Of a DNA stretch of 64,000 nucleotides, positions 1 through 7,419 are shown in pieces. Numbering within the stretch: position 1 is the first letter of the stretch; every line of letters starts with the position of its first letter. This DNA is from Mycobacterium sp. (lineage in GTDB: Bacteria; Actinomycetota; Actinomycetes; Mycobacteriales; Mycobacteriaceae): contig VEQY01000002.1 in assembly GCA_018882965.1 (NCBI GenBank), positions 1 through 64,000 of the forward strand, given 5' to 3'. Both the position numbers and the translations under genes were made by a program. The notes beneath the pieces were generated by a model. The model had not been told where the DNA came from, made no database searches, and saw only the letters and a program-made list of their open reading frames with translations.

Positions 1-138
1 AAGCTCGACCGCGACATACCTCACGCCATCGCGCTCCTGCGGCACCTCGCGACGCATCTCGATGAGTATCTCCGTGGCGGAGACGATCGCGAACGCGTCC
101 TGGAGATGCTGCTCGGACTTGCTGCGCGGCAGCTGCAT
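1..138 (-). CDS. Hypothetical protein, N-terminal part, runs off window edge
   Basis: I do not recognise this gene. On the minus strand an ATG at 138 opens 46 codons without a stop down to base 1, beginning MQLPRSKSEQHLQ. A GGAGAG Shine-Dalgarno sequence lies five bases upstream (144-149 on the plus strand). About 40 of the 46 codons end in G or C, as real genes do here, whereas the plus-strand reading of the same bases has weaker third-position bias. The rest of the gene lies left of the window. No domain is visible in the part seen, so no function is proposed. Confidence 0.45.
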   Translation of the reverse strand, partial: MQLPRSKSEQHLQDAFAIVSATEILIEMRREVPQERDGVRYVAVEL

Positions 139-161
139 GCGTGCTCTCCGTGGTGGGTTAG

Positions 162-509
162 GCCCGCGGGCGCCGCGTCGCGATGGTCGGTGACGGTGTC
201 AACGACTCGGTCGCGCTGGCAACCGCCGATATCGGCATGGCGATGGGCACCGGCACCGACGCCGCGATCGAGGCCGGCGACATCACCCTGGTTCGTGGCG
301 ATCTGCGCACCGTTCCCATCGCGCTGCGGCTGTCGGCCCGCACGTTGCGGATCATCAAGCAGAACCTGTTCTGGGCGTTCGGTTACAACGTCGCGGCCAT
401 TCCGCTGGCCGCGCTGGGGCTGCTGAACCCGATGATCGCCGGGGCGGCGATGGCGGCGTCCTCTGTGCTGGTGGTGACCAACAGCCTGCGGCTGCGCCGG
501 TTCGGCTGA
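162..509 (+). pseudogene. 5'-truncated metal-transporting P-type ATPase remnant
   Basis: The reading frame encodes the C-terminal part of a heavy-metal P1B-type ATPase: the hinge motif MVGDGVNDS, the region around [19 protein letters not shown], and the last two membrane segments ending at SLRLRRFG. These are the hallmarks of copper/heavy-metal exporters. An in-frame TAG at 159-161 closes the frame just upstream, and nothing to its left resembles the ATPase body (family length is about 650-800 residues). Without its P-domain aspartate (DKTGT) and metal-binding segment it cannot pump. An ATG at 183 could express only a 108-residue stub. It is most simply the relic of a rearrangement at about 140-162. 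The metal specificity cannot be read from this fragment. Confidence 0.8.
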
Positions 510-528
510 CTGCGGCACACTGGACCCC

Positions 529-1368
529 GTGATCGTCCGCCCGGCAGCCCTGGCTGCCGCACTGCTGCTCGGCGGGTTCGGCTGCGCGCCGTCGTGGGCC
601 GCCCCGGTCGACCCTCCCGGCGTGCTGACCCACGGCAACCTGGCCCGCACCTACCTGCTGCACCTTCCCCCCGGCCCGCCGGCCGGGCTGGTGATCAATC
701 TGCACGGCGCCGGCCAGACCGGCGCCGACCAGGCGGCGGTCACCGGCTACAACGCGGTGGCAGACCGGTACGGGTTCGCGGTGGCCTACCCCGACGGGAT
801 CGACCTCAGTTGGGCCGACGGCCGGGGCGCCTCGGTCCCTGACCGCCAGGGCGTGGACGACGTCGGCTTCCTCGCCGCACTGATCGACCGGCTCGTGCGG
901 GACTTCCGCGTCCCGGCAGGGCGGGTGTTCGTCACCGGCATGTCGGCCGGTGCGTTCATGGCCAACAGGCTGGCCTGTCAGCGCGCGGATCTGGTGGCGG
1001 CCGTCGTGCCGGTGGCCGGAACACTGGGCTCTGGGGTTCCCTGTACCCCCTCGCGGCCGGTGTCGGTGCTGCAGATTCACGGAACCGCCGACCCGGTCGT
1101 GCCCTACGCCGGTGGCCCGATGGTCGGTCGCGGAGGTCCCAGTGACGTCCTCGCGGCGCCGGCGCTGGCCGAGCAATGGCGCGCGATCGACCAGTGTCCG
1201 GGCCCGCTCATCGACGCCGGCGCCGTCGGCCCGACCGTCCGCATGGTCGCCACCGGCTGCGCCCAGGGCACCGAGGTGGTGTTCCTGCGCGTCGACGGCG
1301 GCGGGCACTTCTGGACTCCTGATGCCTCGTGGGCAAGCGGAGAGTTCTTCGCAGCGCGCGGCAGATGA
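529..1368 (+). CDS. Secreted alpha/beta-hydrolase, PHB depolymerase/feruloyl esterase (LpqC-like) family
   Basis: This 279-residue protein has an export signal (hydrophobic stretch at residues 4-18, then Cys19 before PSWAAPVD) and an esterase fold. The nucleophile elbow GMSAG places the catalytic serine at Ser139, Asp188 lies in HGTADPVVPY, and His260 in DGGGHFW, giving a full Ser-Asp-His triad. The LHGAG motif near residue 60 forms the oxyanion side. The family (poly-hydroxybutyrate depolymerase, feruloyl esterase, mycobacterial LpqC) hydrolyses esters outside the cytoplasmic membrane. The natural substrate is unknown. Cys19 sits in a weak lipobox (GFGC), so lipid anchoring is possible but not certain. 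It starts 19 bases after the ATPase remnant and ends 16 bases before a convergent gene. Confidence 0.85.
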   Translation: MIVRPAALAAALLLGGFGCAPSWAAPVDPPGVLTHGNLARTYLLHLPPGPPAGLVINLHGAGQTGADQAAVTGYNAVADRYGFAVAYPDGIDLSWADGRGASVPDRQGVDDVGFLAALIDRLVRDFRVPAGRVFVTGMSAGAFMANRLACQRADLVAAVVPVAGTLGSGVPCTPSRPVSVLQIHGTADPVVPYAGGPMVGRGGPSDVLAAPALAEQWRAIDQCPGPLIDAGAVGPTVRMVATGCAQGTEVVFLRVDGGGHFWTPDASWASGEFFAARGR

Positions 1369-1375
1369 GATCTGC
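1361..1375. terminator. Small hairpin between convergent genes
   Basis: A 6-bp perfect inverted repeat, GCAGAT-GAG-ATCTGC, overlaps the stop codon of the esterase gene and lies just before the stop of the convergent minus-strand gene. It is short and has no U-tract, so it is at best a weak bidirectional terminator. Confidence 0.25.
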
Positions 1376-1384
1376 GGCTGTACG

Positions 1385-4243
1385 TCAGGTCGGCGTCAGC
1401 GTGATCTGAAACACCTGGTTGGTAGCGGCGGTCAGCCTGAAGGTGTTCCCTCTGGTCTGCGGGACGGTCGAGTAGATGCCGCCGTACATGTATCCCAGCA
1501 CCGTCGGGCCGCGCAGAGCGTCCAACACCACAACGCCGTTGCGATACGTCGGCAACGCCTGATTCGCGAAGAAGCCCGACCCTGCGCCGAAGAAGCCGGT
1601 ACCACCCGGGGTGACAGCCGGGATGGACGACATGAGGTATTCCTGGAACGACCCGTCGGCCGCCCGGGCCAGTGAGTCCACGTAATCGACCCATGGCAGG
1701 GAGGTGTCGGGCGTGAATTGCCCGGCGGAATATTCGTACAGGCTGATCCCGCCGATCAAGACGGTGTACATCGACCGGGAGGACCGGTCGTACAGCGGGA
1801 TGTCTGTCGTCGTGTACTGGTTGAAGAACTGCTGGTACGCCGCGTCGACGTCCGCGCGCCCGGTCGGCCCGATGATGATCGGTGCCTGATAGCCGGTGCC
1901 GTTATCGCCGGGGGTGAAAACGCCACCGAGGAAGGCGAGTTCGGCCTGGCCGGCGGTTCCGATGATGCTCACCAGATTGCCGTCCCGTCGCCGGAAGTTC
2001 ACCGGATCGCGCAGCGCCTGGTAGCCGGCGATGGACAGGGTTCGGCCGGTGTCGATGATGCGGAAGCTGCGAATCTCGTCGGTGTAGACCTGACTGATGC
2101 TGGCCGTGGCACCGTTGTAGCCGCCCTGGAAGTTGTGCCCGAAGACCAGATAGGTCCGGCCGTTCAGTGCGGCCATCCCACCGCCGGTCACGGCCAGCCG
2201 GGAATCGGACATCTGGCGGATGTTGGCCAGCGCCGCCACGTCGGCGCCGGTGATGACCGCTTGGGCCAGGCCCGCGATGCTGAGGGCCGTCAACGTGTTG
2301 TAGGTCGTGAAGTTCCTGGTGAAGGCGGCCAGCGAAACGCCGCTCGCCTCCACCTCGGCCCCTTGGCTCGCGGTGACCGTGTCGATATCGATGGCAGTGA
2401 TGGTCGTCCCCGACGGGAAGACCTCTTGCCCGGACGGATACGGGAGGACAGCGGATATGGTCTGGCCGATCGCCAGGTTCTCCAGGCCGCTGGTGACGGC
2501 GATGTTCGGACTCCGGATGCTGACGTTGCCGGTGAAGTTCACCGTGCCCGGCACCGAGTAACCACCGACCGTGTAGAGCGTGTCGCCCTTCTGGTAGTAC
2601 TGCTGGTCGGTCGAACTCAGCGGGCTGTAGGTGGAGGACGGCACATCGGTCTGGCTCCAGGGCAGGGACCAGACCTGCCAGTCCACCGGGTTGATCACGT
2701 AGATGACGTTGTTCTGGAAGCTGGGCGGGAAGCTCTGTTCGCCGCTGGGGTCAAAGTTGTGCAAACCGTTGGTTCGACCGCCGAACACGACCCACAACCC
2801 GCTCGGATAGTCCCGGGAGGGAGTGGTCTGGGCGAAGACGCCACCCTGAATGCCCGGCAGTTCGGCGATCCCGGGTGCGCTGACCGGCGAGATGTTCAGC
2901 GTGTAGGGCAGATTGGCACTGGTGGCGATGACCGGGTCCGGCGAGGTGGCCGTCGGTGGGGGCGGTGGGGGAGTCAGCCCGCCGGGCGGCACCGTGGAGA
3001 AGGACGAGGGCAGGTTGTCCGTCGCGCCGTTGAGGTTCAGCGGCGACGGGACGGGGATGGTGACCGAGCCGACGTAGACCGTGCCGTCGCTGTCCCTGCC
3101 CGGTCTCACCGAACCGGTCAGCGCGCTGGCCCCCGGCAGCACGGTGATCTGGTCGATGTCACCGTTGAGTTCGCGCCAGACATTGACCCCGCTGCCCCCG
3201 TTGGCTGCCAGGACCACCTGATCGCCGCTGGAATCGGTGAAGCTGAGTCTTCTTCCCGCGCCGAACAGCCCGTAGAAGTTCCCGCCCGCGGTGTCGTCGT
3301 TATCGCCGTCGAAGGTGACGCCGTCGGTGCCGGTCAGCGGGTTCGAGTTGGGGTTGCCGTTGGTGATGGGCAACTCGCCGTTGATGAAGATGCGGTAGAA
3401 GAGTCCTGGCAGCAGTGCGTGAGCGAGCGTGAGGGTGACCTGTGAGGCCGTCGTCGAGATGTCCCGGTACTCGGCGGCGACGACCCTCAGCTCCGGTCCG
3501 CTCGATGTCACGATCTGCGGATTGCAGAAGTTGGGCGCGGTGACGCTGTAGTTGGCCAGGTCGGTCGCGGTGCCGGGGCGCAGCGGTCCGTCGAAGGTCA
3601 GCAAGAGCGACCTACCGCCGGGGACACCGGTGATGCTGGTGAGCACTGCGCCGTTGCCGTCCGCCGTCGAGGACACCGCGGGGGCCGCCGTCGCGGCAAT
3701 CTTGGGCGCCAGGGAGCGGCGCACCATCAGCATCGCCCCAGAGAGAAGGTCACTGAAGGAGCTGGCGGGCAGTCCGGAAAGCCGGTCACCGATGCCGTCG
3801 GAGAGGGGGGCCGGCTGCGTCGAACCGGCGGCTGCGGACTCCAGGGTGTCGGCGGCCGGGTCGACGGGGTCGGGGGTGGTGGTTTCTGCTGTCAGGGGTG
3901 TGGCCCTCTCCTGGGGCCAGATCCGCCCGAGCGCAGCGGGGAGGGCGGGCTTGCGGGAGCGAGGCTGCGGGCGCTCCTCGGCGACAAGGGGGGACGGCCG
4001 CCGCGATGCTGCAGGCCCAAGCCGTCCGAGCGCGCGCGCCGTCGTTCGCTGCGGTGCGCTGCGGGGTTGGGTTGCATCACCCCTCACGGCACCGTCGGCG
4101 GTTTCCCGGGGGTCGGCCGACGATGTCGCGACCCCCGCATCACCGTCGCTGTCAGCGAACGCGACCACGGCCTGAGGTCCGGCCATGGACATGCCCACCG
4201 CCAGCGCCGCCACACCGACCCGGGCACCTCGACAAGACACCAC
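1385..4243 (-). CDS. Very large secreted beta-structured protein, mycobacterial modular surface protein
   Basis: This 952-residue protein begins with a signal-like N-terminus (VGVAALAVGMSMAGPQAVVAFADS), followed by a Pro/Ala/Arg-rich linker to about residue 150. A short motif at residues 156-180 (SGLP, then SDLLSGAMLMVRRSL) recurs almost unchanged in the phospholipase D-like protein at 36680-38863. The remaining 770 residues are Gly/Ser/Thr/Asn-rich beta-type sequence with phrases such as LWVVFGGRTNGLHNF and RTYLVFGHNFQGGYNG, suggesting kelch-like blades, though no regular repeat is certain. The GTG start has a good upstream site (GGAGGG). It shares a 253-base divergent promoter region with the SET-domain gene. 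Role unknown; a cell-envelope or secreted protein is likely. Confidence 0.8.
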   Translation of the reverse strand: MVSCRGARVGVAALAVGMSMAGPQAVVAFADSDGDAGVATSSADPRETADGAVRGDATQPRSAPQRTTARALGRLGPAASRRPSPLVAEERPQPRSRKPALPAALGRIWPQERATPLTAETTTPDPVDPAADTLESAAAGSTQPAPLSDGIGDRLSGLPASSFSDLLSGAMLMVRRSLAPKIAATAAPAVSSTADGNGAVLTSITGVPGGRSLLLTFDGPLRPGTATDLANYSVTAPNFCNPQIVTSSGPELRVVAAEYRDISTTASQVTLTLAHALLPGLFYRIFINGELPITNGNPNSNPLTGTDGVTFDGDNDDTAGGNFYGLFGAGRRLSFTDSSGDQVVLAANGGSGVNVWRELNGDIDQITVLPGASALTGSVRPGRDSDGTVYVGSVTIPVPSPLNLNGATDNLPSSFSTVPPGGLTPPPPPPTATSPDPVIATSANLPYTLNISPVSAPGIAELPGIQGGVFAQTTPSRDYPSGLWVVFGGRTNGLHNFDPSGEQSFPPSFQNNVIYVINPVDWQVWSLPWSQTDVPSSTYSPLSSTDQQYYQKGDTLYTVGGYSVPGTVNFTGNVSIRSPNIAVTSGLENLAIGQTISAVLPYPSGQEVFPSGTTITAIDIDTVTASQGAEVEASGVSLAAFTRNFTTYNTLTALSIAGLAQAVITGADVAALANIRQMSDSRLAVTGGGMAALNGRTYLVFGHNFQGGYNGATASISQVYTDEIRSFRIIDTGRTLSIAGYQALRDPVNFRRRDGNLVSIIGTAGQAELAFLGGVFTPGDNGTGYQAPIIIGPTGRADVDAAYQQFFNQYTTTDIPLYDRSSRSMYTVLIGGISLYEYSAGQFTPDTSLPWVDYVDSLARAADGSFQEYLMSSIPAVTPGGTGFFGAGSGFFANQALPTYRNGVVVLDALRGPTVLGYMYGGIYSTVPQTRGNTFRLTAATNQVFQITLTPT

Positions 4244-4381
4244 TGCACCCTCCTACGCCCACCTGCCCCCGAGGATCCGGTCGTGCACGTTACTCCCGGG
4301 TTGGGCTGGCATGCGCGAGATCCGTCCATGTTCGCCGTTTGCCGTTGCGAGTCCGCTCCGCACACTTGGTCGGCTCACCCT

Positions 4382-4401
4382 GACGTAGTAAGACGTAGTA
4401 A
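4382..4401. repeat. Tandem 10-bp direct repeat in a divergent promoter region
   Basis: GACGTAGTAA occurs twice head to tail, about 140 bases from the start of the minus-strand secreted-protein gene and 95 bases from the SET-domain gene. Two copies one helical turn apart suggest a protein-binding site. No known regulator was recognised. Confidence 0.5.
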
Positions 4402-4496
4402 CTTGTGCGTCGCGCGCGACAGGAGAGCACGACAGCCGGCTTCCCCGACGGAGCGCCGGGGCCCGAGACGGGGTTGTTCAGGAAGAGAGAGGTCGG

Positions 4497-5000
4497 ATGG
4501 ACTACAACTGGCTCACCGGCAAGGCCGAAGCGCGGCCCGCAGGGGATAAGGGTTGGGGATCTTTCGCGATGGAACCCATAGCAGCCGGAGAGACCGTCGC
4601 CGCGTTCGGAGGCTGGGTTGTTCCGCGGGCGGTCCTGTCCACCATGAGCCATGACCGGCAGGGCCGGTCCATCCAGATCGATGATGACCTGTATCTGGTC
4701 TCCTCCGATACCCCTGAGCCTGGGGATATGCTCAACCACTCCTGCGAGCCGAACTGCGGATTGACCGGCTCGGTGCTGGTTGTGGCCATGCGCGAGATCG
4801 AACCCGGTGAGGAGCTCTGCTTCGACTACGCGATGTGCGACGCATCGGACTATGACGAGTTCGCCTGCTTATGCGGTCAACCGACCTGCCGTGGCGTAGT
4901 GACCGGGGCGGACTGGCGTGACCCCGTGATCCAGGCGAAGTACCTCGGATTCTTCTCGCCCTACCTGGTCCAGCGCATCGCAGCGCTACCGACGGTGTAA
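4497..5000 (+). CDS. SET-domain lysine methyltransferase-like protein
   Basis: This 167-residue protein is essentially one SET domain. The sequence NHSCEPNC at 80-87 is the pseudoknot motif that binds S-adenosylmethionine and lines the lysine channel, FDYAM at about 109-113 supplies the catalytic tyrosine, and CLCGQPTCRG (cysteines 124, 126 and 131, with Cys87) forms the post-SET zinc site. SET proteins transfer methyl groups from S-adenosylmethionine to protein lysines. Bacterial copies are uncommon and their substrates mostly unknown; ribosomal or nucleoid proteins are possibilities. The ATG start follows a purine-rich site (AGGAAGAGAGAGG). It is the last chromosomal gene before the integrated element. 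Confidence 0.88.
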   Translation: MDYNWLTGKAEARPAGDKGWGSFAMEPIAAGETVAAFGGWVVPRAVLSTMSHDRQGRSIQIDDDLYLVSSDTPEPGDMLNHSCEPNCGLTGSVLVVAMREIEPGEELCFDYAMCDASDYDEFACLCGQPTCRGVVTGADWRDPVIQAKYLGFFSPYLVQRIAALPTV

Positions 5001-5010
5001 CCCACAGCGC

Positions 5011-5027
5011 ACCGATGGATTATCGGT
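5011..5027 (+). terminator. Hairpin after the SET-domain gene
   Basis: ACCGAT-GGATT-ATCGGT forms a 6-bp perfect stem 10 bases after the SET-gene stop codon. It is flanked by partly complementary CAGCGC and GGCGCTG, which could lengthen the stem with a bulge. No U-tract follows, as is usual in mycobacteria. Confidence 0.4.
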
Positions 5028-5048
5028 AGGCCGGTGGCGCTGCTCCTG

Positions 5049-5071
5049 TGGTGCGCGATACTGGGATTGAA
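5049..5071. other. attL core of the integrated element
   Basis: These 23 bases, beginning TGGTGCGCGATACTGG, are identical to the 3' end of the tRNA-Val gene at 16661-16683. The flanking bases differ on both sides (G against C before it, TTAG against CCAG after it), so the core is defined exactly. It lies 49 bases after the SET-gene stop and 179 bases before the integrase start. Confidence 0.88.
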
Positions 5072-5191
5072 TTAGCTCAATCTGCGTTTCCGGGTAGCTG
5101 CCCCACCAGTGCAAAAAAGTGCTTCTAGGTCGAATAATCCGACTCTTAATCTTGACGCTGGATGAATCTCGCGGAAGCGTTTACAGTCTGG

Positions 5192-5212
5192 TTAGTCCAC
5201 GATTAGTCCACG
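5192..5212. other. Putative integrase arm-type sites (two 11-bp-spaced repeats)
   Basis: TTAGTCCACG occurs at 5192-5201 and again at 5203-5212, one helical turn apart, between attL and the integrase start. The same 9 bases TTAGTCCAC occur once near the other end at 16605-16613. Short repeats at both ends of an element, outside the core, are typical of arm sites bound by the N-terminal domain of tyrosine integrases. The role is inferred. Confidence 0.55.
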
Positions 5213-5249
5213 CCAGTATTCAACTGTTTATCGCGCGACGGGGGGCGCA

Positions 5250-6386
5250 GTGACCACCAAGAGACGCACCCGGCAGCCAGGTACCTTCGGCACCGTCGAA
5301 ACACTGCCCAGCGGTCGCTACAGGGTTCGCTACAGCGGCCCAGACGGGCGGCGGCACACCGCGCCCACGCTTTTTCTCACCAAGCAGGACGCGCGAGGCT
5401 GGCTTGCGCTCCAGCAGGCTGAAATCATTCGCAACGCCTGGTGCCCCCCCGAAGCCCAACCCAAGAGGGCGGCGCGGATCACCTTCGCGGCCTGGGCCGA
5501 GGACTGGCTGCGTCACCGTGACGTAAAGCCCCGTACCCGCGAGCACTACCGAGGCATCCTCGACTCTCGACTGCTGCCCGTCTTCGGACACCTGCCCCTA
5601 GGGTCGATAAGCGCCGACGACGTGCGCCACTGGTTCGCCGCGACGGGAGGCAACGCACCCACCTACCGAGCCCATGCCTACGCCCTGCTGCGGACAATCA
5701 TGGGCACCGCCGTAAGCGAGGGGCGAATCGCCGCCAACCCCTGTGTGATCCGCGGGGCAGGCAGCACCAAGCGAGTGCACAAGATTCGCCCCGCAACCCT
5801 TGAAGAAATCGGACTGATTGCTGCGGCGATGCCAGAGCACCAGAGGGCGATGGTGCTGCTAGCCGCCTGGTGCGCCCTCCGGTACGGCGAACTGACCGAA
5901 TTGCGCCGCAAGGATTTGCTGATCACAGGCGGCGAGCAAGGGCCAGAGGGGGTCGTGCGGATCGAACGGGCGGTGGTGCGAACCGCCGATGGATTCCAGG
6001 TCACGACACCGAAAAGTGATGCCGGGATCCGCGATGTCGCCGTGCCTCCGCACCTGATTCCGCTGCTGCAAACCCATTTGGATCGCTACGTCGAACCGGG
6101 CCGCGAATCACTGCTTTTCCCGGCTGACCATGGGGGACACCTCGCCCCAGCGACCCTGTATCGCCGGTTTTACCCCGCGAGAGCCGCAGCCGGCCGTCCA
6201 GACCTCCGATGGCACGACCTGCGCCACAGCGGTGCGGTCCTGGCGGCGGCGACCGGTGCAACGCTGGCTGAACTGATGGCCCGTCTGGGCCACTCAACAC
6301 CGACTGCGGCCATGCGCTACCAGCACGCCGCGCAGGGGCGGGACAAGCAAATCGCCGCATTGTTGTCGAAGCTGGCGACCGGGTGA
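5250..6386 (+). CDS. int: Phage-type tyrosine recombinase (integrase)
   Basis: This 378-residue site-specific recombinase is expected to join the att core to the tRNA-Val 3' end and, with the excisionase, to reverse it. Residues 1-60 form an arm-binding AP2-like domain (GTVETLPSGRYRVRYSGPDG), residues 75-160 the core-binding SAM-like domain, and residues 180-370 the catalytic domain. The catalytic set is complete: Arg211 (CALRYGELTEL), Lys255, His322 and Arg325 (WHDLRHSGA), His348 (GHST) and Tyr357 (YQHA). The GTG start follows GGGGGG. Its position beside attL and its direction into the element are normal for actinobacterial integrative elements. Confidence 0.95.
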   Translation: MTTKRRTRQPGTFGTVETLPSGRYRVRYSGPDGRRHTAPTLFLTKQDARGWLALQQAEIIRNAWCPPEAQPKRAARITFAAWAEDWLRHRDVKPRTREHYRGILDSRLLPVFGHLPLGSISADDVRHWFAATGGNAPTYRAHAYALLRTIMGTAVSEGRIAANPCVIRGAGSTKRVHKIRPATLEEIGLIAAAMPEHQRAMVLLAAWCALRYGELTELRRKDLLITGGEQGPEGVVRIERAVVRTADGFQVTTPKSDAGIRDVAVPPHLIPLLQTHLDRYVEPGRESLLFPADHGGHLAPATLYRRFYPARAAAGRPDLRWHDLRHSGAVLAAATGATLAELMARLGHSTPTAAMRYQHAAQGRDKQIAALLSKLATG

Positions 6387-6398
6387 AAGGCGTGCTAA

Positions 6399-6917
6399 GT
6401 GGCGGGTAACCCGAACCTTGACGCGCTCACACCGGAGCAACAGGAGTGGTGGTTAGCCTGTGGGCAAAATCTGGTACCAACGGTTTTGGTCGTGTGTGGT
6501 CGGAACGGATGCCGCGCAACCGTGGGCGAGATTCGGGCTGACGAAACTGCGACCCTGGCGTTAATGCACCACCGCCACGGCGAGCGAACAGTCCCTTATA
6601 CGCCGCGCCAGACTGAGGAAACGCTGGGACTGCCGCCTGGAATGACCCTGCCAGGACTGGCCGAACAGCAAGAGCGCAAGTTCAAAGCACTCGATAACGA
6701 AACCCTTCGCTATCTTCCCGAAAACCACCGGGTAGCCAAACGCTACAACGCTGGCGACATCGTGTTCCCGCTCGACATCCTGGTCTACGTCGTCTGCCCC
6801 GAACACGGAATGCTCAACCTGCTCGACCCTGACAGGACAGTCGCCGACCTCCGCGACTTCATCCGCAAGACAAAATTTGGAACCAAGCGGCGCTTCTTCG
6901 CGTTTCGGGCGACTTAG
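6399..6917 (+). CDS. Hypothetical element protein with Cys/His pairs
   Basis: I do not recognise this 172-residue protein. It starts at a GTG 12 bases after the integrase stop and reads in the same direction, so co-transcription is likely. Possible metal ligands are Cys33-x4-Cys38 (CGRNGC), a nearby HHRHGE, and a later VCPEHGM. The middle (PRQTEETLGLPPGMTLPGLAEQQERKFKALDNE) looks helical and charged. There is no signal peptide or membrane segment. Its place between int and xis suggests a control or accessory role in the element, but that is inference only. Confidence 0.65.
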   Translation: MAGNPNLDALTPEQQEWWLACGQNLVPTVLVVCGRNGCRATVGEIRADETATLALMHHRHGERTVPYTPRQTEETLGLPPGMTLPGLAEQQERKFKALDNETLRYLPENHRVAKRYNAGDIVFPLDILVYVVCPEHGMLNLLDPDRTVADLRDFIRKTKFGTKRRFFAFRAT

Positions 6918-6955
6918 GCTAAAATTAGGGATCAGAGTCCTCGCGGAGCGCGAAA

Positions 6956-7019
6956 CCCGACACGACTAGGTCGGGACACGGATTAGGCACCCGAAACAAG
7001 TTTGGAAAGGCTTGTTTCG
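6956..7019 (+). promoter_or_regulatory. Structured leader with ribosome-binding site in a hairpin loop
   Basis: Two perfect inverted repeats precede the excisionase-like gene: CCCGAC/GTCGGG (6956-6961 with 6970-6975) and CGAAACAAG/CTTGTTTCG (6992-7000 with 7011-7019). The second has a 10-base loop, TTTGGAAAGG, that contains the only good Shine-Dalgarno sequence for the ATG at 7022. The DNA palindrome could be an operator, or the RNA hairpin could control translation. A phage-type immunity or excision switch is inferred. Confidence 0.55.
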
Positions 7020-7021
7020 AT

Positions 7022-7225
7022 ATGCCTGCTAACCATCCTCACAACCGGCGCTGCTACGCCAAGCTTTCCGAGGCTGCCGACTACCTCGGCGTCACCAGCC
7101 GAACTATTCGGCAGATGATCGCCGACGGTCGGATCACCGGATATCGCAGCGGCAACCGCATAATTCGCGTCGATCTGAATGAAATTGATCGGGCGATGCG
7201 CTCCTTTGGCGGTGATGCCCGATGA
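7022..7225 (+). CDS. Excisionase-like helix-turn-helix DNA-binding protein
   Basis: This 67-residue protein is a single winged helix-turn-helix of the MerR/excisionase family. YAKLSEAADYLGVTSRTIRQMIADGRITGYRSGNRIIRVDLNEID matches the standard pattern of two helices, a turn and a wing that places residues in DNA. Such proteins bend attR-side DNA to favour excision, or act as repressors. It begins the long overlapped operon and follows a hairpin leader that places its ribosome-binding site in a loop. Its stop overlaps the next start (ATGA). Excisionase rather than repressor is likely from context but not proven. Confidence 0.8.
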   Translation: MPANHPHNRRCYAKLSEAADYLGVTSRTIRQMIADGRITGYRSGNRIIRVDLNEIDRAMRSFGGDAR

Positions 7226-7419
7226 GCGCCTCGCAACGACGAAGCGGCCCCCCCGCCGGGAAGGCCGCCGCCGACATCGCCACGATGCACCCCGATTCTA
7301 TCTTCGTCGGCGACACGTGCGCGCACTGCTGGACTGCCCTGAAGCGCGCCGAATCGAAGACCGCCGGCGTGTGCCTGGCGTGCCGCATCACCGCCGAAGA
7401 CTTGGCGGTCAACGCATGA
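7222..7419 (+). CDS. Small zinc-ribbon hypothetical protein
   Basis: This 65-residue protein overlaps its upstream neighbour by four bases (ATGA) and its downstream neighbour likewise, so it is almost surely translated in a coupled operon. Residues 33-54 carry two cysteine pairs (DTCAHCW and VCLACR), the layout of a zinc ribbon. The N-terminus is rich in Ser, Arg and Pro. Small zinc ribbons are frequent in phage replication modules; no specific function can be assigned. Confidence 0.7.
   Translation: MSASQRRSGPPAGKAAADIATMHPDSIFVGDTCAHCWTALKRAESKTAGVCLACRITAEDLAVNA

Noticed and set aside
21-650. Minus-strand frame of 209 codons
   Set aside because: It is low-complexity Arg/Pro/Gln-rich, runs through the ATPase remnant and esterase start, and lacks a ribosome site; a reverse-frame shadow.
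1718-3445. Plus-strand frame of 575 codons opposite the large secreted protein
   Set aside because: It is an antisense shadow of a high-GC gene: Arg/Gly/Asp-rich without domains, while the minus strand has a signal peptide and beta-type sequence.
5072-5080. TTAGCTCAA after the attL core resembling the D arm of a tRNA
   Set aside because: Nine bases in the wrong relation to the core; no second tRNA can be folded there.
7179-7415. N-terminal extension of the replication protein
   Set aside because: It would overlap the zinc-ribbon gene in another frame and is Arg-rich; the ATGA overlap at 7416 is the better start.
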